Below the pieces are notes generated by a model. That model was not told where the DNA came from. It saw only the letters and a list, made by a program, of their open reading frames with translations, and ran no database searches. A program made the position numbers and the translations under genes. This document shows, one piece after another, positions 28,796 to 37,382 of a stretch of 40,549 nt of DNA. Origin of the DNA: Sulfuricurvum sp. IAE1 (GTDB lineage Bacteria; Campylobacterota; Campylobacteria; Campylobacterales; Sulfurimonadaceae); contig NZ_SLTI01000062.1 in the NCBI RefSeq assembly GCF_004347735.1, positions 1 to 40,549 on the forward strand, read 5' to 3'. Positions within the stretch are counted from its first letter, which is position 1. Every line of letters begins with the position of its first letter.

Positions 28796-30412
28796 ATGGA
28801 ATCAGCCCTCTATTACGTCACGATAGCGCTCGGTATCTCGATCGTCGTCAACCTCATATTGAAACGGTTGGGAGTATCGCAGATCATCGGCTACATCATG
28901 ACGGGGGTAACGGTTGCCTATGTATTCGATCTGCGCCACATGGCCGATTCGCATACGCTGGAGATGATCGCCGAATTCGGGGTGGTATTCCTGATGTTCA
29001 CGATCGGGCTGGAAGTTTCGCTGCAGCGGCTGGCGACGATGAAAACCGACGTTTTTTTCAACGGGGCGCTGCAGGTCGTCGTATCGGCACTCATCTTTTT
29101 TGCCCTTTCGTTCTGGGTGCTCCATATCCCCTTTGCCGCCGCGCTGATAACGTCGATGGCGTTGTCGCTCTCTTCGACGGCGGTAGTATTGAGCTATCTC
29201 AAAGCGACGAAGGAGATCGTTCGCCCTTACGGTCAAAAGGCGACGGGGATACTGATTTTTCAGGACATCGCGGTAATCCCGATCCTCCTTTTGATCGGGT
29301 TCTTGAGTTCCGACGGCGGGAGCATCGGCGACGTATTGCTCCAAACCACGGTCAGTGCCGTGCTGATCGTCGGATTGCTCTTTATCGTCGGGAAACGGGT
29401 GATGACGTGGCTGCTCCATTTTGCCTCCTCCAGCGAGGTGGACGAATTTTTCATGGGGTCGGTTCTCGTGATCGTCGTCGGGGCCTCATTGCTCGCGCAC
29501 GCGTTCGGGTTCACCTATTCGCTGGGGGCGTTCGTTGCGGGGATGATCATTGCCGAAACCCGCTATCACCATAAAGTCGAATCGGATATTGCCCCGTTCA
29601 AGGACCTGTTGCTGGGGACCTTTTTCGTCACCGTCGGGATGAAGATCGATCTGGCCCTCTTTGTCAGCCATTTCGGCCAGATCGTTGCGATCCTCGCCGC
29701 GATTCTGGCGATCAAGGCCATCGTCATCTTCGGGGTCGTGCGTATCTATTCGAAAGCCAAAATCGCTTTCAAAACGGCGGTTGCTCTGGCGCAGGTCGGG
29801 GAATTTTCATTCGCTATTTTCGCGTTGGCTGGGAACTACAAACTGATACCCCAGGAACTGTCCCAGATTCTTGTCCTCGCCGTCGTCATGTCGATCGTCG
29901 TTACCCCGTTTATCCTCTCCAACCTCTCACGCATCAGCGACTATTTTTTCAAAGGGGTGAGTCTGACCGAGAGTTTCAGCATGCTTCCCGGGCGCCGATA
30001 CCACGTTATCGTCTGCGGATACGGGGTCGTGGGGAAATTCGTAGCCAAAGAGCTGCGTGCGGGAGGGGTCGATTACGTTGTCGTCGACAACAGCTATAAA
30101 CACGTCGAAGAGGCGCTGCGCGACGGTGAAGAGGTCTATTTCGGCGATATGTCGAAAACGGCGATCCTCGACAAGCTCTTTATCAAAGACGCCTCCAGCG
30201 TGATCGTCACCCTCGATAACATGGAAAAAAAGCGTCTCATCTGCGAAGCGGTGATTGCCCATGCCCCCAACGTCAAACTGGTCGTGAAAGTGGTCAACCT
30301 CGAAGAAAAACGCTCGTTGCGGGGATTGCCGATCTCGATTACGATCGACGGGAAAAAAGAGGTGGCCGCACGGCTCGTTTCCGAAGCGATGCGGTGCGAA
30401 CTGGAGAAATAA
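28796..30412 (+). CDS. KefB/CPA2-family monovalent cation:proton antiporter with TrkA-N domain
   Basis: A 538-residue inner-membrane protein. About 12 hydrophobic helices fill residues 5-385 (Na+/H+ exchanger fold, with GVVFLMFTIGLEVSL and SLSSTAVVLSYLK motifs). A cytoplasmic RCK/TrkA-N domain from about 401 has the nucleotide fold motif VIVCGYGVVGKFVAKEL. The family (KefB/KefC, YbaL) exports K+ or Na+ in exchange for protons and can be gated by NAD(H) or glutathione adducts; which ion applies here cannot be told. A ribosome-binding site (AAGGATAATT) precedes the ATG. It is convergent with the secG operon, its stop 14 nt from the next gene's stop. Confidence 0.9.
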   Translation: MESALYYVTIALGISIVVNLILKRLGVSQIIGYIMTGVTVAYVFDLRHMADSHTLEMIAEFGVVFLMFTIGLEVSLQRLATMKTDVFFNGALQVVVSALIFFALSFWVLHIPFAAALITSMALSLSSTAVVLSYLKATKEIVRPYGQKATGILIFQDIAVIPILLLIGFLSSDGGSIGDVLLQTTVSAVLIVGLLFIVGKRVMTWLLHFASSSEVDEFFMGSVLVIVVGASLLAHAFGFTYSLGAFVAGMIIAETRYHHKVESDIAPFKDLLLGTFFVTVGMKIDLALFVSHFGQIVAILAAILAIKAIVIFGVVRIYSKAKIAFKTAVALAQVGEFSFAIFALAGNYKLIPQELSQILVLAVVMSIVVTPFILSNLSRISDYFFKGVSLTESFSMLPGRRYHVIVCGYGVVGKFVAKELRAGGVDYVVVDNSYKHVEEALRDGEEVYFGDMSKTAILDKLFIKDASSVIVTLDNMEKKRLICEAVIAHAPNVKLVVKVVNLEEKRSLRGLPISITIDGKKEVAARLVSEAMRCELEK

Positions 30413-30426
30413 AGAATAAAGACGAA

Positions 30427-30744
30427 TCAGCTCTCTTTGGGCTGTTCGGTGACGAGCCACTGCAGGTAGCGGATCGACCAGTCTAGGTCTTCGAGGGCCG
30501 CATCGACCGCTTCAAGAGGCTGATCGAGGTGTTGCTTGAGTTCTTTAAGGCGCTGCTTGAGATACTGCGCCATGCTGTAATAGGCGTTCAGCGACGTATC
30601 GTCCTGCGCTTTGATGATAAGCTCTTCGAGGGTGTTGACGAGTTGCTGCTCGTTGGGGAAAATGTTCCCCGCTTTGCGAATCGTACGCTGCACCTTTTGC
30701 AGATGCGCCATATCGACTTTGAAATTTTCAGGATTGGCGGACAT
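30427..30744 (-). CDS. Small helical protein of unknown function downstream of pyrE
   Basis: From ATG 30744 it has 105 residues, nearly all predicted helix (LQKVQRTIRKAGN, QQLVNTLEELIIKAQDD, AYYSMAQYLKQRLKELKQHL, DLDWSIRYLQWLV), with no signal peptide or membrane segment. The start overlaps the pyrE stop by one base (TGATG), so translation is probably coupled. I do not recognise it. The open frame runs upstream to 30792 but the overlap start is favoured. Confidence 0.75.
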   Translation of the reverse strand: MSANPENFKVDMAHLQKVQRTIRKAGNIFPNEQQLVNTLEELIIKAQDDTSLNAYYSMAQYLKQRLKELKQHLDQPLEAVDAALEDLDWSIRYLQWLVTEQPKES

Positions 30745-31358
30745 CAATTCCCTCTCGACCCCGGTTTGATCGCCTCGCTTCCATCGGCACACAGCGGGCA
30801 GTTTTCAGGGGCGTACATTTCGAAATCGAAATCGGCCAGCGCGAAAAGGGGCTTGTTCTCGGGCAGGGAGCAGTTCGGTTTCCGCTCAAGCGGACTGCCG
30901 CTGCGTTTGCAGAAGCCGCGGTTGGCCAGAGCGGCGAATCCGACGACCTCTCCACCGAGCGCTTCGATCGCCTTGGCCGCTTCCATCGCTGAACCGCCGG
31001 TCGTGATAATGTCCTCGCAGATGAGGACTTTTTCGCCCGGAGTGATTTCGAACCCGCGTCGGATCTGCATCTCGCCGTTTACCCGCTCGGCGAAGATAGA
31101 GCGCTTGTCCAGCGCCGTGGCGAGGGCGAACCCGGCGATCAGGCCGCCGAGTGCGGGTGCGCAGACCGTATCGATCGCGATTCCGTCGTTGCGGATGACG
31201 TCGGCAAGGGCATCGGCGAGGAGCTTCGCCGTTTTTGGGTCTTCGAGTACTTTCGCCGATTGGAGGTAATACTGCGAATGGTTCCCCGAACTGAGCTTGA
31301 AGTGCCCTTCGAGCATCGCGTCGGCATCGAGATAAATCTGTTTGACGTCCATGGTCAT
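30744..31358 (-). CDS. pyrE: Orotate phosphoribosyltransferase
   Basis: A 204-residue enzyme joining orotate to PRPP to make OMP in pyrimidine synthesis. The PRPP-binding motif [17 protein letters not shown] and [15 protein letters not shown] are characteristic. The C-terminal tail contains a CPLC pair (ENCPLCADG) seen in the longer members of this subfamily. The ATG at 31358 overlaps the frr stop (ATGA); an alternative ATG lies 6 nt inside. It forms one transcript with secG and frr. Confidence 0.96.
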   Translation of the reverse strand: MTMDVKQIYLDADAMLEGHFKLSSGNHSQYYLQSAKVLEDPKTAKLLADALADVIRNDGIAIDTVCAPALGGLIAGFALATALDKRSIFAERVNGEMQIRRGFEITPGEKVLICEDIITTGGSAMEAAKAIEALGGEVVGFAALANRGFCKRSGSPLERKPNCSLPENKPLFALADFDFEMYAPENCPLCADGSEAIKPGSRGN

Positions 31359-31912
31359 ACCGTCAGCAGTTCCTGCTCTTTGTTTTTGAGCAGTTCGTCG
31401 ATTTTTGCGGTGAATTTGTCGGTGATTTTCTGAACTTTCTCCTGGGCGACTTTCGATTCGTCCTGGGTGATCAGTTTGTCTTTTTCGAGTGCTTTGATTT
31501 TGTCGTTCGCTTTTTTGCGGTCGTTACGGACGGCGACTTTGGCCTCTTCGGCCATCCCTTTCGCTTTTTTCGCCGATTCCTGACGCTGTTCGACGGTCAT
31601 CGGAGGGAAGAAAAGCTTGACGTCGGTTCCGTTGTTGTTCGGGTTGACGCCGATGTCGGCTTTCTGGATCGCTTTTTCGATGACGCTGAGCATCGATTTG
31701 TCCCACGGAGAGATCGTGATTGTCGTCGCATCGGTGGCCAGCACGCTTGCGGCCTGTTCCAGCGGCACCATCGAACCGTAACTTTCGACACGGATGTTGT
31801 CGAGAATTTTGGTTGTCACTTTTCCGGTACGCAGCGTTCTGAAGTCGCTGAGCATGTGGTCGACCCCTTTTTGCATCTGCTCTTCACAAAATTGATACAC
31901 TTCGTTCAGCAT
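31355..31912 (-). CDS. frr: Ribosome recycling factor
   Basis: A 185-residue protein that with EF-G splits post-termination ribosomes. It has the expected three-helix bundle sequence throughout: [34 protein letters not shown] near the start, and [18 protein letters not shown]. Length equals E. coli Frr. It follows secG after a 24-nt gap with AAGGAGAT and is coupled to pyrE. Confidence 0.97.
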   Translation of the reverse strand: MLNEVYQFCEEQMQKGVDHMLSDFRTLRTGKVTTKILDNIRVESYGSMVPLEQAASVLATDATTITISPWDKSMLSVIEKAIQKADIGVNPNNNGTDVKLFFPPMTVEQRQESAKKAKGMAEEAKVAVRNDRKKANDKIKALEKDKLITQDESKVAQEKVQKITDKFTAKIDELLKNKEQELLTV

Positions 31913-31936
31913 AAAATCTCCTTGGCTAATGGTTTG

Positions 31937-32254
31937 TTACTTGCTGGCGTTCGCGTCGTTGGCGATGTTGATGGCCGGTGCCGCGACATCGGTTTTTTCG
32001 ACCGAAGCGTCGATGACCGACGCATTTTTCTGCTGCGCGTAGAAATAGCCCAGCGCGATGGTGTTTACGACGAAAACGAATCCGAGGAAAAACGTCACTT
32101 TCGCCAGAAAACTCCCGGGACCTTTGGCTCCGAAGACCGATTCGTTTGAGCCGCTGTACGCTCCCAGCCCGATGCTGGAGCTCTTTTGCAAAAGTACCGC
32201 GATCGTGATCATAACGACCAAAACGATCTGTACGATGAGCAGAATACCTGTCAT
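31937..32254 (-). CDS. secG: Protein translocase subunit SecG
   Basis: A 105-residue membrane protein with two helices (about 3-22 and 53-72) separated by the family loop GAYSGSNESVFGAKGPGSFLAK, ending in an Ala/Asn-rich tail. It associates with SecYE in the inner membrane. First gene of secG-frr-pyrE-small protein; an extended -10 promoter lies just upstream, and GGACAATTT precedes the ATG. Confidence 0.95.
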   Translation of the reverse strand: MTGILLIVQIVLVVMITIAVLLQKSSSIGLGAYSGSNESVFGAKGPGSFLAKVTFFLGFVFVVNTIALGYFYAQQKNASVIDASVEKTDVAAPAINIANDANASK

Positions 32255-32285
32255 AAATTGTCCTTGTGATGAGAAAAAGTTCGCG

Positions 32286-32291
32286 ATTATA
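32286..32291 (-). promoter_or_regulatory. Extended -10 promoter for the secG operon
   Basis: On the minus strand the sequence reads TGCTATAAT: a perfect -10 hexamer with an upstream TG (extended -10), 32 nt before the secG start. The -35 region is poor, as is usual for extended -10 promoters. It lies in the 48-nt gap between the DUF1007-NicO gene and secG, so secG has its own transcription start. Confidence 0.6.
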
Positions 32292-32302
32292 GCATACGCG
32301 GG

Positions 32303-33700
32303 CTATGAAAATATTAAGAACGTCCCTGCGAAGATCATCACGCCGACCCCTAAAATATCGACGGCTTGAAGCATTCTGGCGCCGTAGGAACTGCTTTTGC
32401 GGCGCAATGCCGTTCCCATCACGGCGGTAAGGGCAATGGTGATTCCCATCCCCAGAGACATCACCACGGCGCTCAGAACTCCTAGGAGATACGCCCCCAT
32501 CGAGATGGCAAACAAGAAAACGACGACCGTCCCCGGGCAGGGGACCATCCCAGCCCCCAGTATCAGCATCAAATCGGTCGATTTCGCGCTCGTCTGACAA
32601 CCGTGGCATCCGCAGCTGCTTGCATGCGGTGCCGTGGCGCTGAACGTCATTTTAGCGTTTCTGGGGCGATAGTAGTGCCATTTTTGACGGGCCAGATAGA
32701 GGGCGACGGCGAGGATCACCAATCCGCTCAGTTTCGTCATGTACAAAGAGACGTCCGAAATGGTTTGTGAAAACATCGTATGGACGAACCAATAGAGGAT
32801 CGTCGTCAGAACCAACGCGCTTGCGACGTGTGTGGCGGCGATGAGCACAGCGATCCCGATCCCCCGTGCGTAGCTCCGGTCGTTGGTGCTGAAATAGCTC
32901 GCTACGAGCGTTTTGCCATGCCCCGGTCCCGCGGCATGGAGGATACCGTAAAGGAGCGAAAACAGCAAAATAATCCCGATGCTGTAAAGGTTCGGATTTT
33001 CCTTTGCTTCGACCATCGCACCGTGGATTTTTTCGGTGAGGGACCGGAGGCTTTGGGTGAATTCGCCTTCGGGCGAGTGATTTTGAACCTTCCCGCCCAA
33101 GGGCGAAGCGAGGGCGATTTCGCGGGGATACAGATAGAGGTCGAGGATCGAATCGGATCCCTTGGAAATCCTCGGTACGGTCAGTTTCTTCCTCATGAGT
33201 ACCGATTGTTCGGGGTTCAGATAGACGTTTTTATCGCTGAGGTGATAGATGATTTCGTTGTTGTAGGCCGCTTCGGCATCATATGCGATACGAAGACGGA
33301 GGGATTTTTTAATCGGCGCATCGACGGGAATGTTAAAGCGGTAGATGACGAGCCCTTTGTCGTAACGGACGGCAAAATGTTTGAGTTCTTTGAGTCGGAT
33401 CGGCCGGCCGTTCACGGAAGGGCGGATAAAAAAACCGGTTTCTCTCATACTCAGCATTGCTTTATAGATTTCGTATTCTTCGGACCTGTTGAATTTGCCG
33501 TTGCGGTCGGTGTCGAAATCTCCCAGCACCATTTGGGAGAACGTAGGGTCCAGAGTCCACTCGACATCGACCGAGGAGAGTTTGTTCTGAGAGACGTTCA
33601 GATAAAGATGGGTGAGAACTTTGATGTCGCCGTAACTGCATGCCAGACAGCCCCAGCTAAAAGAAAACCAGGCGGATAATACGATTAGGATACGGAGCAT
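32303..33700 (-). CDS. DUF1007-NicO fusion: periplasmic domain plus nickel/cobalt-type metal transporter
   Basis: From ATG 33700 it has 465 residues. After a signal (LRILIVLSAWFSFSWG) comes a DUF1007-like periplasmic domain with VEWTLDPTFSQMVLGDFD and an EF-hand-like loop DTDRNGKFNRSE (about 63-74). A first membrane helix is near 240-257 and the NicO/RcnA-type domain follows with HAAGPGHGK (H255, H261), ATHVASALV and MVPCPGT (385-391). A cytoplasmic loop carries HASSCGCHGC, a likely metal site (359-368). The start overlaps the Zur gene by 16 nt, so the two share a transcript. RcnA exports Ni/Co; the DUF1007 fusion and the Zur/Znu neighbours suggest zinc, direction unknown. Another start at 33778 lies inside the repressor gene and lacks a signal peptide. 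Confidence 0.8.
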   Translation of the reverse strand: MLRILIVLSAWFSFSWGCLACSYGDIKVLTHLYLNVSQNKLSSVDVEWTLDPTFSQMVLGDFDTDRNGKFNRSEEYEIYKAMLSMRETGFFIRPSVNGRPIRLKELKHFAVRYDKGLVIYRFNIPVDAPIKKSLRLRIAYDAEAAYNNEIIYHLSDKNVYLNPEQSVLMRKKLTVPRISKGSDSILDLYLYPREIALASPLGGKVQNHSPEGEFTQSLRSLTEKIHGAMVEAKENPNLYSIGIILLFSLLYGILHAAGPGHGKTLVASYFSTNDRSYARGIGIAVLIAATHVASALVLTTILYWFVHTMFSQTISDVSLYMTKLSGLVILAVALYLARQKWHYYRPRNAKMTFSATAPHASSCGCHGCQTSAKSTDLMLILGAGMVPCPGTVVVFLFAISMGAYLLGVLSAVVMSLGMGITIALTAVMGTALRRKSSSYGARMLQAVDILGVGVMIFAGTFLIFS

Positions 33701-34056
33701 GAGGGGCAGACTCCTTTGTAGATGACCGCATCGATCGTATACCCCTCGGGCATGCTGACGTTTTGGGGTCTCAGACACTCAATCATATGACAGTTCTGAC
33801 AGATGAAATGGGGGTGAAAGATTCCTGAGAGTTCAAAGTACCGTTTTCCTTCATCCGATTCGATTCTGTTGATAATATCGGCTTGCTCGAATGCCTGCAT
33901 TGTCCGGTAAAAAGTGCTTTTATCGATGGCGGGATCGAGAGAGGCGTATTCTTCAAAACTGATCGGATGGTGCTGCTGAGCAAAGATGGCAAGAATTCTT
34001 TTGCGGGGCGAGGTGAGCCTAAAGCCCTTCAGGGCAATTTTTTCATCAAGGGTCAT
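33685..34056 (-). CDS. zur: Fur-family repressor, probably zinc-responsive (Zur)
   Basis: A 123-residue Fur-family protein. The winged helix is in residues 5-65 (LTSPRKRILAIF, STFYRTMQAFEQADII). The dimerisation part has a HPHFICQNCH segment (H81, H83, C86, C89, H90) and a C-terminal CPSC pair (C117, C120) forming the structural zinc site. It is short compared with Fur (about 150 aa), as Zur and PerR proteins often are. It diverges from znuA over an 86-nt gap with two palindromes and is co-transcribed with the NicO fusion. Zinc specificity rests on context; iron or manganese cannot be excluded by sequence. Confidence 0.82.
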   Translation of the reverse strand: MTLDEKIALKGFRLTSPRKRILAIFAQQHHPISFEEYASLDPAIDKSTFYRTMQAFEQADIINRIESDEGKRYFELSGIFHPHFICQNCHMIECLRPQNVSMPEGYTIDAVIYKGVCPSCSVS

Positions 34057-34069
34057 TTTGATAAGACTT

Positions 34070-34103
34070 CTTAAAATTTAAGGTTTATTGCAACTGAGTT
34101 GCA
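34070..34103. promoter_or_regulatory. Paired palindromes, probable Zur operator, between zur and znuA
   Basis: CTTAAA-A-TTTAAG (34070-34082) and TGCAACT-G-AGTTGCA (34089-34103) are both perfect inverted repeats with a one-base centre. Their centres (34076 and 34096) are exactly 20 bases apart, about two helical turns, so two dimers could bind one face. The second overlaps a candidate -35 (TTGCAT 34100-34105) that stands 18 nt before TATATA (34124-34129) for znuA. Binding by the divergent Fur-family protein is inferred from position. Confidence 0.65.
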
Positions 34104-34142
34104 TTAGAATGGTATCCAGATTTTATATAAGGAACCTGAATT

Positions 34143-35129
34143 ATGGACATGAAACGCTTGTCGATATTTGGAAGCATCATTGTGGCGGTCGTTGCCGGAA
34201 TCGCCTTTTTTGCGCCGCAGGCCGGTAATAAAGAAACGGGTTCGGAAGCGAAACCGATTGTGTCGGTGAGTACATTTTCGCTTTATGAAGCGGCACGGAT
34301 GGTTGCCGGGGATGCGCTTGATGTCCGTTCTATCGTTCCGCTGGGAAGCGACGCCCATATGTTTTCGCCGAACCCCGCCCAAGTAGCCGAGATATCCGGC
34401 GCCGGACTGTTTGTTTATAACGGGGCGGGATTTGAAACATGGGCCGAGGCGTTGAAAAATACGATCCCCTCATCCACCAAAACGGTGGATATGAGCCAAT
34501 ACGTCGCATTGCAAAAAAACAAAGAGGAACATCATGACGAACACGCGCACGAAGAGAATGGAGACGATGCGCATGACCATGAAGAACACGATCACCACGG
34601 TGCGTATGACCCCCATTACTGGCTCGATATCGACAATATGATCAAAATGACCCAAACACTGGATGCCGAGTTCTCGAAACTTCTTCCGGCTAAGGCAGAG
34701 CAATTCCACAAAAACGCGGCTGCCTACATCGCCGAACTGCAAAAGCTCAAAACGGAATATGCGACAGGATTGGCGGAATGCAAAAATCGTACGTTGATCT
34801 CCAATCATGACGCTTTCGGTTACCTCACCCATGCGAATAACCTCGAAAACATATCGGTGATCGGACTATCATCGGATGAGCAGCCAAGCGCAAAGACGGT
34901 AGCCCATGTGGTCGAAACGGTCAAAGAGCACGGGATGAAAACGATCTTTTTTGAAGAGCTGATCAACGATAACGTCGCCCAGACGATTGCCAAAGAGACC
35001 GGTGCCAAGGCGGTAGCGCTGCAACCGCTGGAGAATATCAGTGAAGATGAGTTAAAATCACATCAGACCTATCTCTCGATAATGCGGGAGAACCTGAAAA
35101 AATTACGAGAAGCGATGGAGTGCCGTTGA
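34143..35129 (+). CDS. znuA: High-affinity zinc ABC transporter, periplasmic binding protein
   Basis: A 328-residue cluster-A1 metal-binding protein. A signal or lipid-free anchor spans about residues 4-24. Metal ligands appear as H72 (GSDAHMFSP), H158 (YDPHYW), and H in ISNHDAFGYL. Between them is a His/Asp/Glu-rich loop (about 128-153, nine histidines), a hallmark of zinc rather than manganese binders. The ATG at 34143 follows AAGGA with a 9-nt gap; a second ATG is two codons in. It is the first gene of znuA-znuC-znuB and is preceded by the likely Zur operator. Confidence 0.93.
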   Translation: MDMKRLSIFGSIIVAVVAGIAFFAPQAGNKETGSEAKPIVSVSTFSLYEAARMVAGDALDVRSIVPLGSDAHMFSPNPAQVAEISGAGLFVYNGAGFETWAEALKNTIPSSTKTVDMSQYVALQKNKEEHHDEHAHEENGDDAHDHEEHDHHGAYDPHYWLDIDNMIKMTQTLDAEFSKLLPAKAEQFHKNAAAYIAELQKLKTEYATGLAECKNRTLISNHDAFGYLTHANNLENISVIGLSSDEQPSAKTVAHVVETVKEHGMKTIFFEELINDNVAQTIAKETGAKAVALQPLENISEDELKSHQTYLSIMRENLKKLREAMECR

Positions 35130-35881
35130 AATTTTCCCCCAGCCTTTTTGAAGTGAACGATCTTAACTTTGAGCGGCAGGGGAATTTGGTCCTCAAGGAG
35201 GCCAGTTTTCAAATTTTGCCGGGAGAGTATTGCGCTATCATCGGTCCAAACGGCGGGGGGAAAACCACCCTTGTCCGTCTTTTGCTGGGGCTGGAAAAAC
35301 CGACATCGGGCGAGATAAAATTGTTCGGAACCCCTCAAAAAAAATTTCGCGACTGGAACCGCATCGGGTATGTTCCCCAGCGCTCGGCTTTGGTGGATAA
35401 CGCTTTTCCCGCGACGGTACGCGAAGTGGTCGGGATGGGGCGATACGCCAGACGGGGGATTTTCGGATTCGAATCACGCGAAGACAAAGAAGCGATAAGC
35501 GAGGCGATGGAGCTGATGGGGGTTTCGGATTTGTCGGATCGCCTCATCGGAAACCTCTCCGGGGGTCAGCGTCAGAGGGTGCTGATCGCCCGCGCCCTTG
35601 CTTCCAAGCCTGAAGTGCTGATCGTCGATGAACCGAATACGGGAGTCGATGTCGAATCGCAGCACCGTTTTTACGAACTTCTCCGCACCCTCAACCGTAC
35701 CAAAAAAATGTCTATCCTCTTCATTACTCACGATATCGGGGTAATAGCCGAAGACATTACCCGTATTTTGTTTGTAAATCAAACGCTCCTCGTCTCTCAA
35801 AATCCCGCGGAAATGATTCGATGCGACGAGATGAGCCGACTCTATGGTACACCGGCACACGTGGTGTGTCATAATCACTAA
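35120..35881 (+). CDS. znuC: Zinc ABC transporter, ATP-binding subunit
   Basis: A 253-residue ABC ATPase. Walker A is GPNGGGKTT (42-50), signature LSGGQRQR (about 145), Walker B VLIVDEPNTGVD, H-loop FITHD. The frame opens with GTG at 35120 overlapping the znuA end by 10 nt; TTG at 35126, with GGAG 5 nt before it and a TTGA overlap with the znuA stop, is a credible alternative start. The metal-type ABC subfamily and position between znuA and znuB define the role: powering zinc import through ZnuB. Confidence 0.94.
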   Translation: MPLKFSPSLFEVNDLNFERQGNLVLKEASFQILPGEYCAIIGPNGGGKTTLVRLLLGLEKPTSGEIKLFGTPQKKFRDWNRIGYVPQRSALVDNAFPATVREVVGMGRYARRGIFGFESREDKEAISEAMELMGVSDLSDRLIGNLSGGQRQRVLIARALASKPEVLIVDEPNTGVDVESQHRFYELLRTLNRTKKMSILFITHDIGVIAEDITRILFVNQTLLVSQNPAEMIRCDEMSRLYGTPAHVVCHNH

Positions 35882-35892
35882 AAGAGGTAGCA

Positions 35893-36690
35893 ATGTTGGA
35901 AATGTTTGATTACCCCTTTATGCAGCGTGCTTTTATCGCGGGATTGATGATCGCCGTCCTTGCTTCTTTGAGCGGTTCGTTTATCGTCCTTCGCCGCTAT
36001 TCGCTCCTCAGTGAAACGCTGGCGCACGTGTCGCTGGTCGGAGTTGCCGTCGGTCTGCTGTTCGGGATCGCTCCGTTATGGATGGCGGTCGCCGCATCGC
36101 TGATCGCCTCATGGTTGATAGAGTATCTGCGCAGTATTCACGGGATGTATTCGGATTCGGTGCTCGCCATTTTTCTCTCCGGCTCCCTCGCCCTTGCCAT
36201 CGTGATCGTTTCTTTGGCAGGGTCGTTTAACGCCTCTTTGTTCAGCTACCTGTTCGGTTCGATTCTCTCGGTAAGCGTTAAGGATTTGTGGGTGATGGGG
36301 ATTGCAGGTGGGGTGGCGATGGCGCTGCTGATTCTCTTTTTCAAAGAACTTTACTTCATCGCGTTCGATGAAGACGTTGCCCGCTCAGGGGGCATCAAAG
36401 TAACCATGCTCAACTTTATGCTCGTCAGCGTTATCGCCGTCATTATCGCCCTTTCGATTCGTGTCGTCGGTACGCTTTTAATCGGCGCATTGATGGTGAT
36501 CCCTCCCGTCGCCGCGATCCGATTCGGGCTCGGTTTTTATCCCACCACGCTTCTCTCTATCGCTATCTCTCTTATTTCGGTCGTTATCGGACTGAGCGCT
36601 TCCTATCTCTTCTCGCTTCCCAGCGGTGCGGCGATCGTACTGTGCCTCCTGGCGTTTTTCATCGTCGCCTTGGTGATCAACCGCCGATGA
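35893..36690 (+). CDS. znuB: Zinc ABC transporter, permease subunit
   Basis: A 265-residue inner-membrane protein of the ABC-3 family with about eight helices. Family motifs include SETLAHVSLVGVAVG and the coupling region near FDEDVARSGGI, followed by RVVGTLLIGALMVIPPVAA. Length is normal. It starts 11 nt after znuC with AGAGGTAGCA as ribosome-binding site, and its stop overlaps the next ATG by 4 nt. Confidence 0.94.
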   Translation: MLEMFDYPFMQRAFIAGLMIAVLASLSGSFIVLRRYSLLSETLAHVSLVGVAVGLLFGIAPLWMAVAASLIASWLIEYLRSIHGMYSDSVLAIFLSGSLALAIVIVSLAGSFNASLFSYLFGSILSVSVKDLWVMGIAGGVAMALLILFFKELYFIAFDEDVARSGGIKVTMLNFMLVSVIAVIIALSIRVVGTLLIGALMVIPPVAAIRFGLGFYPTTLLSIAISLISVVIGLSASYLFSLPSGAAIVLCLLAFFIVALVINRR

Positions 36691-37382
36691 ACAACGCGTG
36701 TCATGAATTTTCCCGTTACGCGGCAGAGTACGGCAGCCGCAATGTCATCCAGCGCCATGTTGCGGATAAGCTGATCTCCTCGACGCAGGATTATCCCAAA
36801 CGTATTTTGGATTTGGGATGCGGAAGCGGAACCCTCTACTGGCTGATCGACTGGGAGATCGAGCGTTTTGTCGGCATCGATTTCTCCGCTTCGATGCTGG
36901 AACATCATCCCAAAGCATCCCACGTCGAACTGATATTGGGCAACTTCAACGATCCCTCACTGTTTGAGAGATTGAGGGATGAACGCTTCGATCGCATTTA
37001 CTCCGCCTCGGCGTTGCAATGGGCGGACGATCTGGACGGCGTTTTTCATTCCCTCGCTTCGCTCAATACCCCTATGTCGCTGGCGATCTTCACCGCAGGA
37101 ACGTTTAAAACCCTTCATGAATGTGCGGGAGTCACTCCGCTGCTGCGTTCCAGTGATGAGGTGATGGCGATTGCCGAAAAATATATGAATGCCCGGTTCG
37201 AAGTGCTTCATACGACGTTGGAATTTGATTCGGTTCGGGAAATGCTCCGCTACATCAAGCGCAGCGGAGTGAGCGGCGGGCGACGCGTTTTGGACGTCGC
37301 CCGGACGAAGGCGCTGATGAGGGATTATCCTCTGAAGCATCTGGAATTTGAAGTGCTTTTCATCACTTCGCCGTCCTCCTAG
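36687..37382 (+). CDS. BioC-like SAM-dependent methyltransferase
   Basis: From ATG 36687, which overlaps the znuB stop (ATGA), it has 231 residues. The SAM-binding motif is ILDLGCGSGTLYWLI, motif II FVGIDFSASMLEHH, then DRIYSASALQWADDLDGVF and a C-terminal part (RYIKRSGVSGGRR...YPLKHLEFEVLFI) that resembles the end of BioC, malonyl-ACP methyltransferase of biotin synthesis. No other biotin genes are present here, so bioC is only probable. The coupling to znuB is probably accidental for function but makes it zinc-regulated if Zur controls the operon. Confidence 0.75.
   Translation: MNNACHEFSRYAAEYGSRNVIQRHVADKLISSTQDYPKRILDLGCGSGTLYWLIDWEIERFVGIDFSASMLEHHPKASHVELILGNFNDPSLFERLRDERFDRIYSASALQWADDLDGVFHSLASLNTPMSLAIFTAGTFKTLHECAGVTPLLRSSDEVMAIAEKYMNARFEVLHTTLEFDSVREMLRYIKRSGVSGGRRVLDVARTKALMRDYPLKHLEFEVLFITSPSS

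Noticed and set aside
32303-33700. Calling the NicO fusion a nickel/cobalt exporter (rcnA)
   Set aside because: RcnA is shorter and lacks the DUF1007 domain; the neighbours are zinc genes, so the metal was left open.
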